In this document: positions 1 to 17,120 of the stretch, one piece after another
Layout: each line of letters starts with the position of its first letter
Position numbering within the stretch: position 1 is the first letter of the stretch
Assembly (NCBI RefSeq): GCF_036324505.1
Contig: NC_086366.1
Location: 4,910,427 to 4,974,426, forward strand
Reading direction: 5' to 3'
Length of the DNA stretch: 64,000 nt
From: Eleginops maclovinus
Lineage: Eukaryota > Chordata > Actinopteri > Perciformes > Eleginopidae
The notes under the pieces: model-generated
What the model saw: the letters and a program-made list of their open reading frames with translations, nothing else
Told to the model about the DNA's origin: nothing
Databases searched by the model: none
Position numbers and translations under genes: made by a program

Positions 1-57
1 ATAATCTATCAACCACAGATCAAAGGTCACAAAACAAGATGCATTGTGGGACATGAA
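1..57. other. Left-edge non-repetitive flank
   Basis: Short unique sequence before the tetranucleotide array. It shows no gene signal. Confidence 0.5.
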
Positions 58-58
58 G

Positions 59-90
<32 letters not shown>

Positions 91-812
91 ATCATCCATC
101 CATCCATCCATCCATCCATCCATCATCCATCATCCATCATCCATCCACCCATCATCCATCCATCCATCCATCCATCCACCCATCATCCATCCACCCATCA
201 TCCATCTATCCATCCATCCATCATCCATCCACCCATCATCCATCCATCCATCCATCCATCATCCATCATCCATCCATCTATCCATCCATCCATCATCCAT
301 CCACCCATCATCCATCCATCCATCCATCATCCATCCATCCATCATCCATCCATCCATCATCCATCCATCCATCATCCATCCACCCATCATCCATCCATCC
401 ATCCATCATCCATCCATCATCCATCATCCATCCATCCATCCATCCATCCATCATCCATCATCCATCATCCATCCATCCATCATCCATCCACCCATCCATC
501 CATCATCCATCATCCATCCATCTATCCATCCATCCATCCATCCATCCACCCATCCATCCATCATCCATCCATCCATCCATCCATCCATCCATCCATCATC
601 CATCATCCATCATCCATCCATCCATCCATCATCCATCATCCATCCATCCATCCATCCATCATCCATCATCCATCCATCCATCATCCATCCATCCATCCAT
701 CATCCATCCACCCATCCATCCATCATCCATCATCCATCATCCATCCATCCATCCATCCATCCATCCATCCATCCACCCACTCATCCATCCATCCACTCAT
801 CCATCCATCCAT
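58..812 (+). repeat. Long ATCC/CATC tetranucleotide satellite with a (TATC)n start
   Basis: The first ~30 bp are pure TATC units. The rest is ATCC units interrupted by short ATC (CATCATCC), ACCC and CTATCC variants, and continues with little other sequence for ~750 bp. The open frame through it (Ile-His-Pro-Ser repeats) only translates the tetranucleotide and is not a gene. The 3-bp shift variants (CATC followed by ATCC) recur in patterns, suggesting higher-order duplication of blocks within the array. Confidence 0.97.
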
Positions 813-4021
<3,209 letters not shown>

Positions 4022-4246
4022 TACTTCTTTTCCTGTAGTGTGTTATATAGGTATTAGAGCATGCAAACGGTTTGGACTCCTTTACTTCCGAAACATCACC
4101 TTGGAACACTCACACGTTTTTTGGCTAGTGCTCCAACAGATTGTATTTGATAAGCTACAGTAAGGGGTAGTTCACCAACAAGAGCAGACTGGACTCTGGT
4201 TTCAGAGAGAGGGTAAAAAAGAGTAGCTGAGGCATGCAGAGAGTGA
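4022..4246 (+). mobile_element. TTAA-type MITE copy 1 (degraded, ends missing)
   Basis: Matches the internal part of the repeat family best seen at 49064-49507. It has the block TCCTGTAGTGTGTTATATAG near 4031, the 'GGACTCCTTT' block, the 'GCTCCAACA' block, and 'GAGCAGACTGG..CTCTGGTTTCAGA' ahead of a GA-rich tail. Neither TTAA-containing terminus is recognisable. It is diverged, with the CCAAT-box block largely deleted. Confidence 0.75.
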
Positions 4247-6320
<2,074 letters not shown>

Positions 6321-6770
6321 TGGGTATAAACAGAGGGAAAGTGTGCGATAAAGACAGCAACGAAAGGGGAGAGGAGGACGGATGACAGACAGAAGACGAG
6401 GAGAGAGGACACCGGGATGAGAGAGAAAAGTGGAAGCAACAGTGAGGGAGAAAGAAAGAAACACGGAGGACCAGGGGGAGAGGGTAAGCGGGAAACCCAA
6501 TCTGTGGGTTGATGGGGCTCCTCAGCACAGTGGCAAAATCAATTTGACTGGTGCTGCTCCTGCTCTGAATGAGAGGCAAGGATGATGAAGCGAGAGAGGG
6601 GAGGAAGGGAGGGAGAGGAGAGGAGATGGAGAGCACAGTGGCGGGACAAGGATGGAGCTGTGGAGTCAATAAGTGTGTGGTGGTAGAAAGGGAGAAAATG
6701 GATGGAGGGAGTAAGAAAGAGGAGAGGAGGAAGAGGTCAGGGTGGGGACAGAGAGCGCGTAGAGTTAACA
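6321..6770 (+). repeat. Purine-rich (GA) asymmetric tract
   Basis: About 450 bp in which the + strand is dominated by A and G, with runs of GAGAGAGG, GGAGGAAGG and GAAAGAAAG types. It is broken only by a mixed segment at about 6495-6570. The long minus-strand Ser/Leu/Pro-rich frame (6298-6891) is the complement of this bias and not a gene. Such tracts can adopt triplex (H-DNA) structure. That is inference. Confidence 0.75.
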
Positions 6771-7275
6771 GATAGGCAATATAAGACTTACAGCATTTGA
6801 TGTTTACTTGTGGGTAAGAATACTGGACAACTTTGAAATATACAGGCAATAAAACAAAAGAGAAAGTGAAAATGTGCGATACATACTGCAATGCGTGCTG
6901 ACAAATCCTCGGCGATAAAAAAAAACAGCCTTAAAGTGGAACTTGACTGTCCAAATGGAATGAGCTTCTACAAAAATGATGTATTTCAGAGCATTTCTTT
7001 TTGTCACTCATATGAATTTTAAATAAAAGCAAGGGGTCTGTGTTACTTTAACCCAATGCAAATGAAATTCTGAGCTCCAAACACTTAATGTTCACTCCTC
7101 GTTGTATCTGAAAAGAGCTGTAGCTTAAACATCTCACTTCAGCTGCTGACTGATGTTAATGTATGAACTGCTGCTGGTGGAAATATACTTTAAATGCCTT
7201 ATAGAGCCATTTCTACGCATTATCAATGACAGAAAACCAACTCATTGCCTTTTCTAAGGGTAAGTAGTACCTGAA
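6771..7275. other. Non-coding unique sequence
   Basis: No supported gene. AT-rich with short frames only. Confidence 0.5.
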
Positions 7276-7299
7276 AGTAGCATAACAGGTCCTCTTTAA
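7276..7299 (+). mobile_element. Isolated terminus resembling the TTAA MITE right end
   Basis: The sequence AGTAGCATAACAGGTCCTC followed by TTTAA at 7295-7299 resembles the right terminus of the MITE at 49490-49507 (GAGCA-GAATATGTCTTC-TTTAA). The sequence upstream is not clearly this family, so it may be a related element or chance. Confidence 0.4.
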
Positions 7300-7478
7300 A
7301 CGATGCATACACTGGAGTAGCACTTGAGCTAATTAGCTATATAGCTTATTAGGTAATTGCCAATAGAGGTTCAATGGTTATTACAAGTGCCACCAACAGG
7401 AACCAGCTTACATCAAATACTTGACTTGATTGCCTTTTGTGATGTGACTTTTGACACCATAAGAAATGCATGAATATG

Positions 7479-7558
7479 ACTGATAAGCTAAGGGGTGGGA
7501 CATCTCTAAGTGGTTGACCAGTCACAACAGAGCAGGCCAGGTAACAAATCAGAGCAAT
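7479..7558 (+). mobile_element. TTAA-type MITE copy 2 (central fragment)
   Basis: Matches the core of the family: the GATAAGCTAAGGGGTGGGAC block, CTCTAAGTGGTTGACC, the CACAACAGAGC block and AACAAATCAGAGCA. Both CCAAT boxes are mutated (CCAGT and ACAAAT). Confidence 0.8.
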
Positions 7559-7964
7559 TGTTCATTAAAAGAACAGATTGCATTGGGCTGGTGTTTTTGG
7601 CATTATTTTGGACTGAGTAGTGCATGCAATTGTATTATAAGTGCAGATACAGTGTGTGGATGTGTCTGCGTCTTTCTGAAAAGGTCAAGCAATACAAAAA
7701 TACTGAAAATTGTCATCAAGAATCACGAGAGGAAAACCCATGGGCGTTTCTCTCTTCTGTCACACCTATCTCTCTTCAGGAAAGTACTGAATTCCTTTGA
7801 AAATTGATCAGAGAACCAGCCGTAGCAGCAAACGCTTTTTTGTTTTAGTCTTTTTTGTTTTGTTTATTTTACTGAAGGTGCCAGTGTGGGAGCAAACATA
7901 ATGAATGCTAATATGCAAAATATAAATGGAAATGATATTCAGAATAATCGTTTATTTCGTCTAA
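7559..7964. other. Non-coding unique sequence
   Basis: No gene supported. The T-rich run near 7838-7870 is the only compositional feature. Confidence 0.5.
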
Positions 7965-8062
7965 TAGTTTTGTTTAAGTCTGACCTCGACTTGGATAGTG
8001 ACTATCTAGCTGCATCCATTTAAATTAAAGGCTGTTAGCATCTACTTGTGCGTGTGTGTGTG
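7965..8062 (+). repeat. Left arm of a ~95-bp near-perfect inverted repeat
   Basis: Starts TAGTTTTGTTTAAGTCTGAC and runs into a (GT)n tract. It reads as the reverse complement of 8374-8467 with only about two mismatches that I can see (TTTAAA versus TTGAAA, and one base in the GT/GC tract). The spacer is ~310 bp and holds a short (GT)n and a long (CA)n. Confidence 0.93.
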
Positions 8063-8073
8063 TGTGTGTGTGT
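8050..8073 (+). repeat. Short (GT)n tract in the hairpin left arm
   Basis: About 12 GT units, complementary to the (AC)n array 150 bp downstream. The stem could therefore extend variably into the arrays. Confidence 0.95.
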
Positions 8074-8218
8074 TTCCTCACTCATTCTATCCTGATTGTA
8101 TCGTGAAGGCTGCTAGCTCCAGAATGAAACTCCTTATTTTCTCGTTGCTGCTGACAGCCTCAGCCAAGAGGCAGCTATTTTTAAAAATGAGTGGGAGACT
8201 TTGTGAGCTAATAAACGA

Positions 8219-8373
<155 letters not shown>

Positions 8374-8386
<13 letters not shown>

Positions 8387-8467
8387 GTAGATGCTAACAG
8401 CCTTTAATTTCAATGGATGCAGCTAGATAGTCACTATCCAAGTCGAGGTCAGACTTAAACAAAACTA
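8374..8467 (-). repeat. Right arm of the inverted repeat
   Basis: Reverse complement of 7965-8062, ending GACTTAAACAAAACTA. Sequences outside the arms (GAAACAG to the right, CGTCTAA to the left) do not match, so the homology has sharp ends. Confidence 0.93.
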
Positions 8468-9223
8468 GAAACAGAAAAGCACATTCTCATATATTCACAG
8501 GCTTTATTTGCATAAACCAAAGATTTCTGTTCACCTAAAGTCAGTTTTGCAACAGCAGGCACGTTCACAGAAGCACTTTTGACATTTGTGTGCTCACATA
8601 CCTTTATGAAACAAAGAGCAACCCACGTTTCTCCACACATGAATACACACACACTCTATGGAAAACCACATCTCCATTTCCCTGAATTGAGCTTGTTTTA
8701 TGGATTGAATTACTGATCTCCTTTTATTTAAAGCTGTCTATGAATAGCATTACAATCTGACACCAGCGAGGACACATTCCTGATCTAACGTAGCGGAAGA
8801 TGTTACCACATCTTCTTCCACATTAGAGGCGGACAGAAATACAAGAGAGGGAAAAGTGTGAACTCAATCATCCCCTATCTTTCAAATGATCTCCTTGTTT
8901 TTTCTACTTGACATCTTATTGGTGTCCCTCCTTGTTGGTTGCTTCTTCTCTCTTGATTAACTTCTCTAAAGAGTGATGCAGGGATGATGTTTTTTTGTAG
9001 GCCGACCCAGACGTTAGCATTGCAAGTGCTCCCAAGGACAAAAAGTAATGGGATTCTACCACTGTTTTTTTAGAATATTGCAGCAAATATGCTCTGCAGC
9101 GTACACATGTTTATGATACACGAGTAAATGCAATCACCAGAAGTAAAAAGTTAACGCTAAGTTATAAATAAACTACATCACAGTTGCATGGCAATACATC
9201 ACCACCGCTAAGCTAAACGTGGC
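8468..9223. other. Non-coding unique sequence
   Basis: No supported gene or repeat. The 65-codon minus frame near 8455-8652 shows no domain. Confidence 0.5.
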
Positions 9224-9415
9224 AAATGTTCGACATGAGGAGGTTCAGTAGTTCATTTAACATTTTGTTTTTTATGACACATAGAAACTTCAGACATACA
9301 CCAGTAGGGTTAGAACATCTCTCTTCAGCTTGTTTAACCACAGACCTCATTTCAGGCTTCTTACTACACGTGTTCAAAAGCCTGTTGACTTCAAGACAAG
9401 CGAACCAGAATTAGT
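9224..9415 (+). repeat. Dispersed repeat R2, copy 1
   Basis: Shares blocks with 43508-43735 in the same orientation: TTATGACACA, ACCAGT.GGGT, CTCTTCAGCTTG, AACCACAGACCT, ATTTCAGGCTTCT, GTTCAAAAGCC and CAAGACAAG.GAACCAG. No terminal inverted repeats or coding potential are visible, so the class is unknown. Confidence 0.8.
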
Positions 9416-10906
9416 AAAAGCTAACTAATTTAGGTTTAAGGACTTGATCTGGTAAGCCAAAACTGTTATTTTTTCCCTCTTGTTTCCCCTCTCTCCCTTG
9501 TGATAGATACTGTAGCTATAGATTGTCTAGTGAGATAATGTTGTAGCCTAATTAGAGTCCCCCACTGACATCAGTGTAACGTATGGGTATTGACCAGTAG
9601 GGTCAAATGCATCAGTTATTTTGTTGCTGAATGCCCCATTTATATCCCACCTCTAAAGGCAGAGCAATTAGGCAGATTAAGGCTGCAGAGTGTTCATTAG
9701 AGCTGATGACAACCTTGGTGGCACAACGAGGAGGATCTGAGCCAATAGTTTCCGCATTTTTGGTAATGATAACTGTAAAAGTTACACAAACTGAAAATGT
9801 GACTCAGTAATTAAGAAACATGCTATCTTTTAAATAACTGTTGATTTAGTTCGACTATGTTCCAAACATCTTGGTGACTGCACACGTAGACGGTAAGAGA
9901 AATGGTTAAAATTTCTTCAGACTGTTAGATGTTTTGAGGTAAATTAGCAAGACTCAGTTTGGTTTCAGAGTGTTAAGGTGAAGGGGACAGAAACAACAAG
10001 AATGAATGCCATTTCATGCATTTGCATTCTGTTCCTTTTAATACAGTCAAGCAATAAGGATTTTGAAGAAATTGGCTACCAAGATCTTCCATTAACATAG
10101 GAATATAACCACAAATCTGAATAATATTTGATACTGCGGAGGAGAATTAAATACAACTTTAAAAAGTGAAAGGAAATCACCCCGCAATGTGACCTGAATG
10201 TGAGCTATATCAAACTTAACCTCATAACTTAATAAATACATTTATTTTCTGCTACAAAATGGCATTCCTAATTTAAAAGAAAAAGACAGACAGGTGTAAA
10301 ATAAAACAACTTGAGGAATCCTCCTATATGTATTCCATGATATAAACGCACTTAAATCCTTAGACAATACAGTCAAGAAATAAACTAAAGGTAATGTCCC
10401 TTGAAAGTATTTTTGACATTTATTTTCCGACTTGTCGCTAAAACGACACAACAGAAGGATTCAAATTGATGTGATGTGTCCTGGAAGTACAACAATGCCT
10501 TCGAAACGTCAGCAAATGAAGCAAACAGTCATTTAGGCTGTGTGACGACGAGCCACTGTGTGTGAGTAATGTGTGAAACGTTGTGTTTCTGTGCTCCATG
10601 TCGAGCTCCCCGCTCTCTCTTTGTCGGAGTGACATTGAAACAGGCTGCTTATCCCTTGATCACCGCCAGCTTCATTTGTCTCAATTAGCTACGACAGCTT
10701 TTGCTTTTCTCATGTCCACTTCCATTAGCCGGTTTCGCAACATTGCGCATGGCGTCTGTGTCAGCGTGTGCATGTGTGTGTATGTAAGCCTGAGAATGTG
10801 AGGTTGAAACAGGAAAGTAAAGGAGTAGCTTTCACATCCTCTTCTCCTAAATGACAACTTTTTATATTCAATGACACACAAACCCATAAGTAAACACACA
10901 CTCGCC
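9416..10906. other. Non-coding sequence with two regulatory-looking blocks
   Basis: No gene supported. Two segments look less random than their surroundings: 9630-9720 (ends with AATTAGGCAGATTAAGG-type text) and 10560-10750 (contains CTCAATTAGCTACGACAGC). Both resemble conserved non-coding DNA with homeodomain-type TAATT/AATTA cores. This is an impression from composition only. Confidence 0.35.
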
Positions 10907-10934
10907 GCTGTTAGCTAGCTAGTGCGCTAACAGC
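10907..10934. repeat. Perfect 9-bp stem hairpin with GCTAGC palindromes
   Basis: GCTGTTAGC at 10907-10915 pairs with GCTAACAGC at 10926-10934. Further CTAGCTAGC palindromes overlap and follow. The loop is 10 bp. No terminator role is expected in a eukaryote. Confidence 0.7.
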
Positions 10935-12999
10935 AGCTAGCTAGCAAGCAACAAGCTTTTTGTGGTATCAATCCAATAAAACTAATTATTTTTATTTCCC
11001 TTTCCAGCATTATTCTGTTATGTATTCAATATTTAAGAAATAAAACTTAACTTCCATATATATATAGTTGTGATATATTGACCACATAATGTTTATAATT
11101 TTTAAATTCAAACTTGTGCTTTTTGGACCTCAGTGAATGCGGCCCTGGTTAACAATGTTGTAGCGTGCATGCTCAGTGTGACGGTTGAGTTCATGGCTGA
11201 GTAAAGAATAAAGAATATGACAAATCTCTTTCATTAATACACCACAAAAGGTTTTTTTTTCACCAGAAATGTTTTTGCAAATCTTTGAGTTGAATGAGTG
11301 ACATGTAGAGAAAGATGAGCGACCAAAATTGAAAGTAACATACAATGATAAAGAGTGCAGCGCAGCATGCAGTCCCTGTCCAAAAGCTGATTTGGCAATG
11401 TCACATCACTTCACTCGGTCACACATGACGTGTTATATAAGTACATTTTAACCCCAACACAACCCTTTTCTTGAAAAAACTCAATCGTTTTGTTGCTGAC
11501 CTTGCCAAAGAGTCACATAAAAACATGGTTCATTTCGGCCATCGAAATAAAAGATATGTAATGTTTTTATGAAACAAATATTTGGTTCATTCAATATAAA
11601 TGTGGTTTCAACAAAATCTGTATGACTCTCACACCTTTACTGTGTAATTTGCTTTCACAAAGGTCTTCCTGAAGCCTGACTTCAAGTAATTGTTTTTACT
11701 TATCTCCTGTATGTTTCACATATTTAAATGAAAATGAGGCTGCTGTCGATCCTAATAGACTTACAATTGCAGAAACATTTTATCCTTCATTTGCATGAGA
11801 TGTGTTCAAAACAGGTGCTGACCTTTACTGTGATAGCACCTGCTCTTTAGTGAGTAAATGACTGAGGAACAGCTCCTTCCCTTTGGTGTCCCCATCATTT
11901 GTACTCATCATTATCATATTGGAAGTGAATCAGTTTGACATTAGGGCCTCATTTCAAACAATAATTTTGTTTCAATGCAGTTTCCATTTTGTTCTTTGTT
12001 TGGATTTTTCTGCAAGGTTTGAAGACCTTTTGACGATGAAACAGGGAGTTACAATACTGCAGACATTCACACGTTGCTGTCCTCTACACCTGCATCATGA
12101 TAAACACCTGAAGTAGACGTAGAAAGTGGAATACATTATAGATCGACTACAGGAAATTAACTTGGCACAAACTGCAGAGCCCGGAATATACACATGCATT
12201 TTATGGAGAGGAGTTTCTGTGGAGGTAGTGCAGAGGGAAGATTTCCAGTCTTGCTTAATGTCTGCAATGTTCTTTCATTATTTACGTTGTAACAGTTTAG
12301 GTTAGCAAAGAAAGAGAATTCCTTTAAGGTTTGAAATTCCCTTGTAGAAACATGGTCCCTTGCCTGTGGCTGCAGGGGAAAGACAAAGATCAAAGCTGTA
12401 CCGCTAGACGTAGCTCGGGGAACTGAAGCGAGGTGTTTTCCACTTAAGCAACAGGTTCACCGGTGCTCCTGCAGGATTTCAACCCGATCGATCTGCAAGC
12501 AATGCCGGCTCACAACTCAAGGTTATTCTCTGTTGTGCTATGATCTGGAGTCATGGTTGAGGACAGAGAGAGATATACGTACGCATGAGCGTCAATTTCT
12601 TTCATTCAACAGCAGCTCTTTCTGACACAGCATCACCCGCTCTGTCTCCCAATGTTTACTCCATCTCTTCCCTTCCTCTAGTTTTTCCTCCTCTTACTAG
12701 TCGTGGGGGGGCAGTGTTCCCTTTTGTTATGTTGGCCCTCCTCCTTGATTCGCTCCCTAGATGTTACCATGGAAACTACAAGACACTACATCACCTCAAG
12801 TAGAAGTTTCTCAGAGTGCGTGTCTGCGAGTGTGTGTGTCTGTGTGCTCCCAACTTTATTTGTGTGTGTGTGTGTGTGTGGGTGCAGCTCTATGTCAAAA
12901 CGCTGATGCTGGATTTCAATTTTACTGAGACTGAACTGCATAAATAGTGGGACGTCCCCCGCTAAAAATAGCGCGCACACACACGCACACACACACACG
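10935..12999. other. Non-coding unique sequence
   Basis: About 2 kb with only short frames and two short GT tracts (12825-12845 and 12859-12880). No exon or repeat family recognised. Confidence 0.5.
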
Positions 13000-13026
13000 T
13001 AACAAGTAACAAGTAACAAGTAACAG
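13000..13026 (+). repeat. Heptanucleotide tandem repeat (AAGTAAC)4
   Basis: Four AAGTAAC/GTAACAA units directly after an AC tract at 12970-12998. Confidence 0.9.
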
Positions 13027-13093
13027 TTATTAGCTCCAAGGCGCTGCACAGTTGAAAAAGCAGGGGGAAGACATTATGAAGTGTGTGTGCATG

Positions 13094-13105
13094 GGGGGGG
13101 GGGTT
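13094..13105 (+). repeat. Poly-G tract
   Basis: Run of ten or more Gs after a GT tract. Confidence 0.85.
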
Positions 13106-13333
13106 ACAGTGACAAAGAATGAGACAGGACTATCCTAGATCTGGAAACAGTTACCATGGTAACAGAGGTACAGTGAAGAAAGTTTTTAAGAAATTATCGC
13201 TTTTTGTCATTATCTTATGTCACAGCTTATCGGCACGGCTACCACAGACACACTTATTGAGCAGAAAGCTAAAAGCAAAACCCACATAAACTAGTGGGCG
13301 ACAAGTTTAGACCTTGAAGAAGACAATAGAAGT

Positions 13334-13447
13334 GCAAGTGTTACATAGTGATGTCACTAGATTCGAAAGTAAACAAAGGAGTCCAATGAAGGCTTTTCAC
13401 GCAGTGGGGGGAGTGTTTGGGAGAGAAACTCCCTCTGAAAACTTGGG
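13334..13447 (-). mobile_element. TTAA-type MITE copy 3 (left-half fragment, reversed)
   Basis: Matches the reverse complement of the left half of the family: GTTACATAGTGATGTCAC, GTAAACAAAGGAGTCCAATG and GAGAGAAACTCCCTCTG. The core with the CCAAT boxes and both termini are absent. Confidence 0.8.
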
Positions 13448-15215
13448 GAAACTGAGCTTTATTTAAAATAAAGATTGTACAAAAATGAACATGAAACCAA
13501 GGGTAGCAGGTAAGGGAAACATAACCTAGGTCGATACAAAATGAACAACCAGGAAGAAATAGGAGGGCACAGGGGGAACCCCAGGAATCAGACCGAACAC
13601 ACCAGGAAAGCATTGACGACGAACTCACAGAGTACACTAGGTAAGACAGATACACACACACACACACACACACCTATTCACAAAGACAAGACACAGCTGG
13701 AGAGGAGAGGATAAAACCCAAGGGTAGCAGGTGAAAGGAATCATACAATCACAGGCGGGAAAACACAAAGACAGGGAGTAAAACCAGACGGAGAAAAGAC
13801 TTGTCAAACTAAAACAGAAAAGAAATAAAAATATCGTTCCATTAAGACCATTTTCTAATAAATGAAACTTACTTTTCCTCAAATCTGCTTCATATAAAAA
13901 GGCTTTTCCCATCATGATGGAAAGTCCTGATAAGGATTGCAATATATTCACATCGCAGTATGTGTGTAAGAGCATGTGTGTGTGTGTGTGTGTGTGTATG
14001 ACAGTGCAGATCTGAGTTCAGTTCAGCAAGGCAGCGCTCCTTTTTCAGAGCACTGGAGCGTGGGATTAAATGCAGACCCTGGATCAGCTGGTATAACTCA
14101 CGCTGTGCTCTGGGCTCTCTCTGCACTGCGCTGGGTCAATGAGACGGAGTAGGCGATGATTATGAGGCAGAGAGAGACATACACAAACACTTCTACCACC
14201 AAAACCCCCGTGCCTTTGTTCATTACTTGTTCTATCTCTCTGAATAACCGAGACCAGGGGAACCCGTATAATGACATGGGTATAGCCTCTCTGACGTCAG
14301 TCATGTGACACGTGATGTGTGAAGAGATGCTCGGAAGCCTGCTTTTGGTTTTATTGCTCACTACCCTCCTGGCAGTTGTAAAAAGCTAGAATATTTGAAT
14401 TTGACCAGTGTGATGGAGCCTGAGGGGAGCTGGGATTGGTCCAGTGAGCAGCGGCTACTGTTAGACTGAAAATAACTTGAGTAAATCAGGGCACACACAT
14501 TTACTTTCAAGGTGTAATATGTCAGAAATGCAACTCTTTACAATATCAACACCATGGCAGAGTTTGGACGGTGAATTAGCTACTGAGAGATCATCTAGAG
14601 AGGGAACAGAAATTGAGTTTATTTCTTTTAAAACCGAGGGGGTTCCTCTTCACTTCACAGACAAGAAAACTTCTGGAACCAGCAAAGTGTGGCTATTAGA
14701 TGAACAGCACTTTAAAGACAGCAGAATTGTTCATGTACGTCGAGGTCCTCTTCACTTGATAATTATTAACAAATGTTAGCCGCGACTTGTTCTCGATGAT
14801 CAGGTCAGCCCCTTGCATGTAATCCTCCTGCCATCGGTGTGTTATGATGATAAAAATCAAGATGAAGCAGCTGTGAGGATGCAATGAAACAAATTCCTAC
14901 AGGGAAACAAGGACCTTGAAGACCAAAACTGGTACCTAGCCAATATGAACATCAGTTGAAGTGAGGCTCAAAGTGTTGCCTACAATCTTGCACAATGTCA
15001 GTAGCTGAGAGTGGCCTTACGTCCCACAGGGGACAAGAACAAGTCATATATTACGTGACAACTGCCATGTTGTTATTCCTGCTGAGGCCAGTTTGACCAA
15101 AGGGAAATTGAAATATTGGCAATGAATAGAATTCCACTGTACTAAGTTATTACAAAAGAAACACATTAGATTAAATAGACAATGGGAAAAATAGGAAGCC
15201 ATGTTTTTAGTCCTC
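13448..15215. other. Non-coding unique sequence with CA and GT tracts
   Basis: CA tract at 13651-13672 and GT tract at 13974-13997. The frames at 13341-14361 on the minus strand overlap these and carry no domain. No gene supported. Confidence 0.5.
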
Positions 15216-15607
15216 TTAAAGTGGTCCTATTATGCTTTGGGGGGTTTAAACATTCCTGTAGTGTATTATATGTGGGTTTTTTTTGTGCATGTCAATGGTC
15301 TGCAAATGCTAATACGTTGTTTCCGGAATACAGTGACATCACTATATAACATTTGTGCTTCTATTGGCTGGCACTCCAACACATTGTACATGATAGGCTA
15401 AGGGGCGGGACATCTCTAAGCGGTTGACCGATCACAACAGAGCCAGCCAGGTAACCAATCAGAGCAGACTCGGCTCTAGTTTCAGACAAAGGGTGAAAAG
15501 AAGTGCTGCAGCTCAGGCAGTATGAGAAAAATAAAGAGCTTTTTGAACATTAGAACACAAAATACAAATATGAAACCGGAAAATGAGCATTATATGTCAT
15601 CTTTCAG
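15216..15607 (+). mobile_element. TTAA-type MITE copy 4 (near full length)
   Basis: The left end is TTAA at 15216-15219 followed by AGTGGTCCTATTATGC. The body has the full block order: TGTAGTGTATTATATG, GTGACATCACTATATAAC, TTCTATTGGCTGGC, GGGGCGGGACATCTCTAAGC, one intact CCAAT (AACCAATCAG) and one mutated one (CCGAT), the GCAGACT..GGCTCTAG block and AAAATAAAGAGCTTTTTG. The right end is GAGCATTATATGTCATC then TTTCA, where other copies have TTTAA. Length ~392 bp, shorter than the 444- and 475-bp copies because the region around GGACTCCTTT is deleted. Confidence 0.92.
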
Positions 15608-17120
15608 GCACTTGACGACTTATTTCCAACAGATGTGTCTATTATAAGATTGAAACAGCTTGGCATCTAAGGGTAATGCAGAATTACTCATAGTGCATGT
15701 GTAATTCTAAAGAGATTCACCCTGGATTGTTTACTAAAAGGTATAGAAAACCCTCAAAACAAGTCATTTTGTTCTTACCTAGCTTATGCATTGAGCATTA
15801 CATTTCCTTGAGGTGGTAAAATGTTTAATTAAAGCTATAAACTAAGAAAGCATGTTGGCTTAGGGGCAGGCCATTGGATACGTAATAATTGGTGTGTACA
15901 ACACACCTACATGTACCTATAAACTAGGTGAGACAAGATTTCCTAAGATAAGAATATGCTTTTTCAAACACCTATGTTACTTGAAGCCATGGGAACCTGG
16001 TCCGCCTCCATTCTCAGAGGATAAGAAAAGTTAAGGCATGATAAAAGACACAGGTCTAATGAGCAGACAGTGCTACAGATGTAGTATGCGGAAGAAAAAA
16101 AATTCTGGTTAACCAGGTTTTAAAAAGGACAATGTTAATGAATAACAATGTTTATAATCAACTGTTTGCCCAAAATCACTTCATGCCACGAGCAGCGACG
16201 ACAGCAGGATGCACGGGAAACCCAATCACAGTATTTCCCGGACAAAGCCTATTTGATTGAGTGGACTTTGTTGCCAGAGGGGAGCTCCACACTGGGTTAG
16301 TTAGGTGAACAGAGGCGCCTCGAGAGATTCTTCAACCGGCTCCAAACAAGATATTTGAGCATAAGGAATCAGCCAGGCAGTAATTGCTCCTTGCATTGGT
16401 GTAGCAAAGAATAGGGGCAGTAAGTGAGTAGCAGCAGAAGCATTATTTAAATACAAGCTGGGATAACAAATGAAAAATAAAAGCAGAACCATGCGTTAGA
16501 AGTGGAAATCTTGAATTGACAGAACACACAATATTTGGTTGACGAAAGCCAATTAGCCAGATATTGGAAATATTTCACAGGTTGAAAAACAGTCTCTGAT
16601 GTCTTATGTCACATACTTTATTCGATGAATAAACACTCTGTGCAACTTGTGCTGACTCACTTGAACAAGGTAATTGGAACATAATTTCTGAGTCTAGCTG
16701 ATGATATTACTTCTATTTTAATGAAGCCGTAACCTCATCAGGGACTGCCTGACACAAAGGAAATAAAAAAGGCTCTTTTTAACACTGCATAGGTTTTCTT
16801 TCCCTCTCTTTCTCTGACAAAGGAGATGATTAATGCATCAGATGTGTTCCTGTGTTATGTGTATGAACGTGCTCACATCTGTTTGTGTGTTCACAGGCAT
16901 GTCTACGTCTGTGGGGATGTTAGTTTTATAGTGTTTATGCATCACTGCAAAGTAAACACTTCCAGTAATAACATTTTTGCCGTTTTTTTTAGAAACTTTG
17001 GCTCCCATTCTCCATGTGCAACAAAATATATAGCGGCAGAAAAACACTTCTATTAGGAGAAAAGCCCTGAAGTTAAAACAATTATGCAAAAATAAAAACG
17101 TAAAAGACATTAAAATCAAG
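15608..17120. other. Non-coding unique sequence
   Basis: About 1.5 kb AT-rich DNA, no supported gene, no repeat family recognised. Confidence 0.5.

Noticed and set aside
10907..10934. Rho-independent-type terminator hairpin
   Set aside because: No bacterial context and no downstream T-run. It is recorded only as a hairpin.
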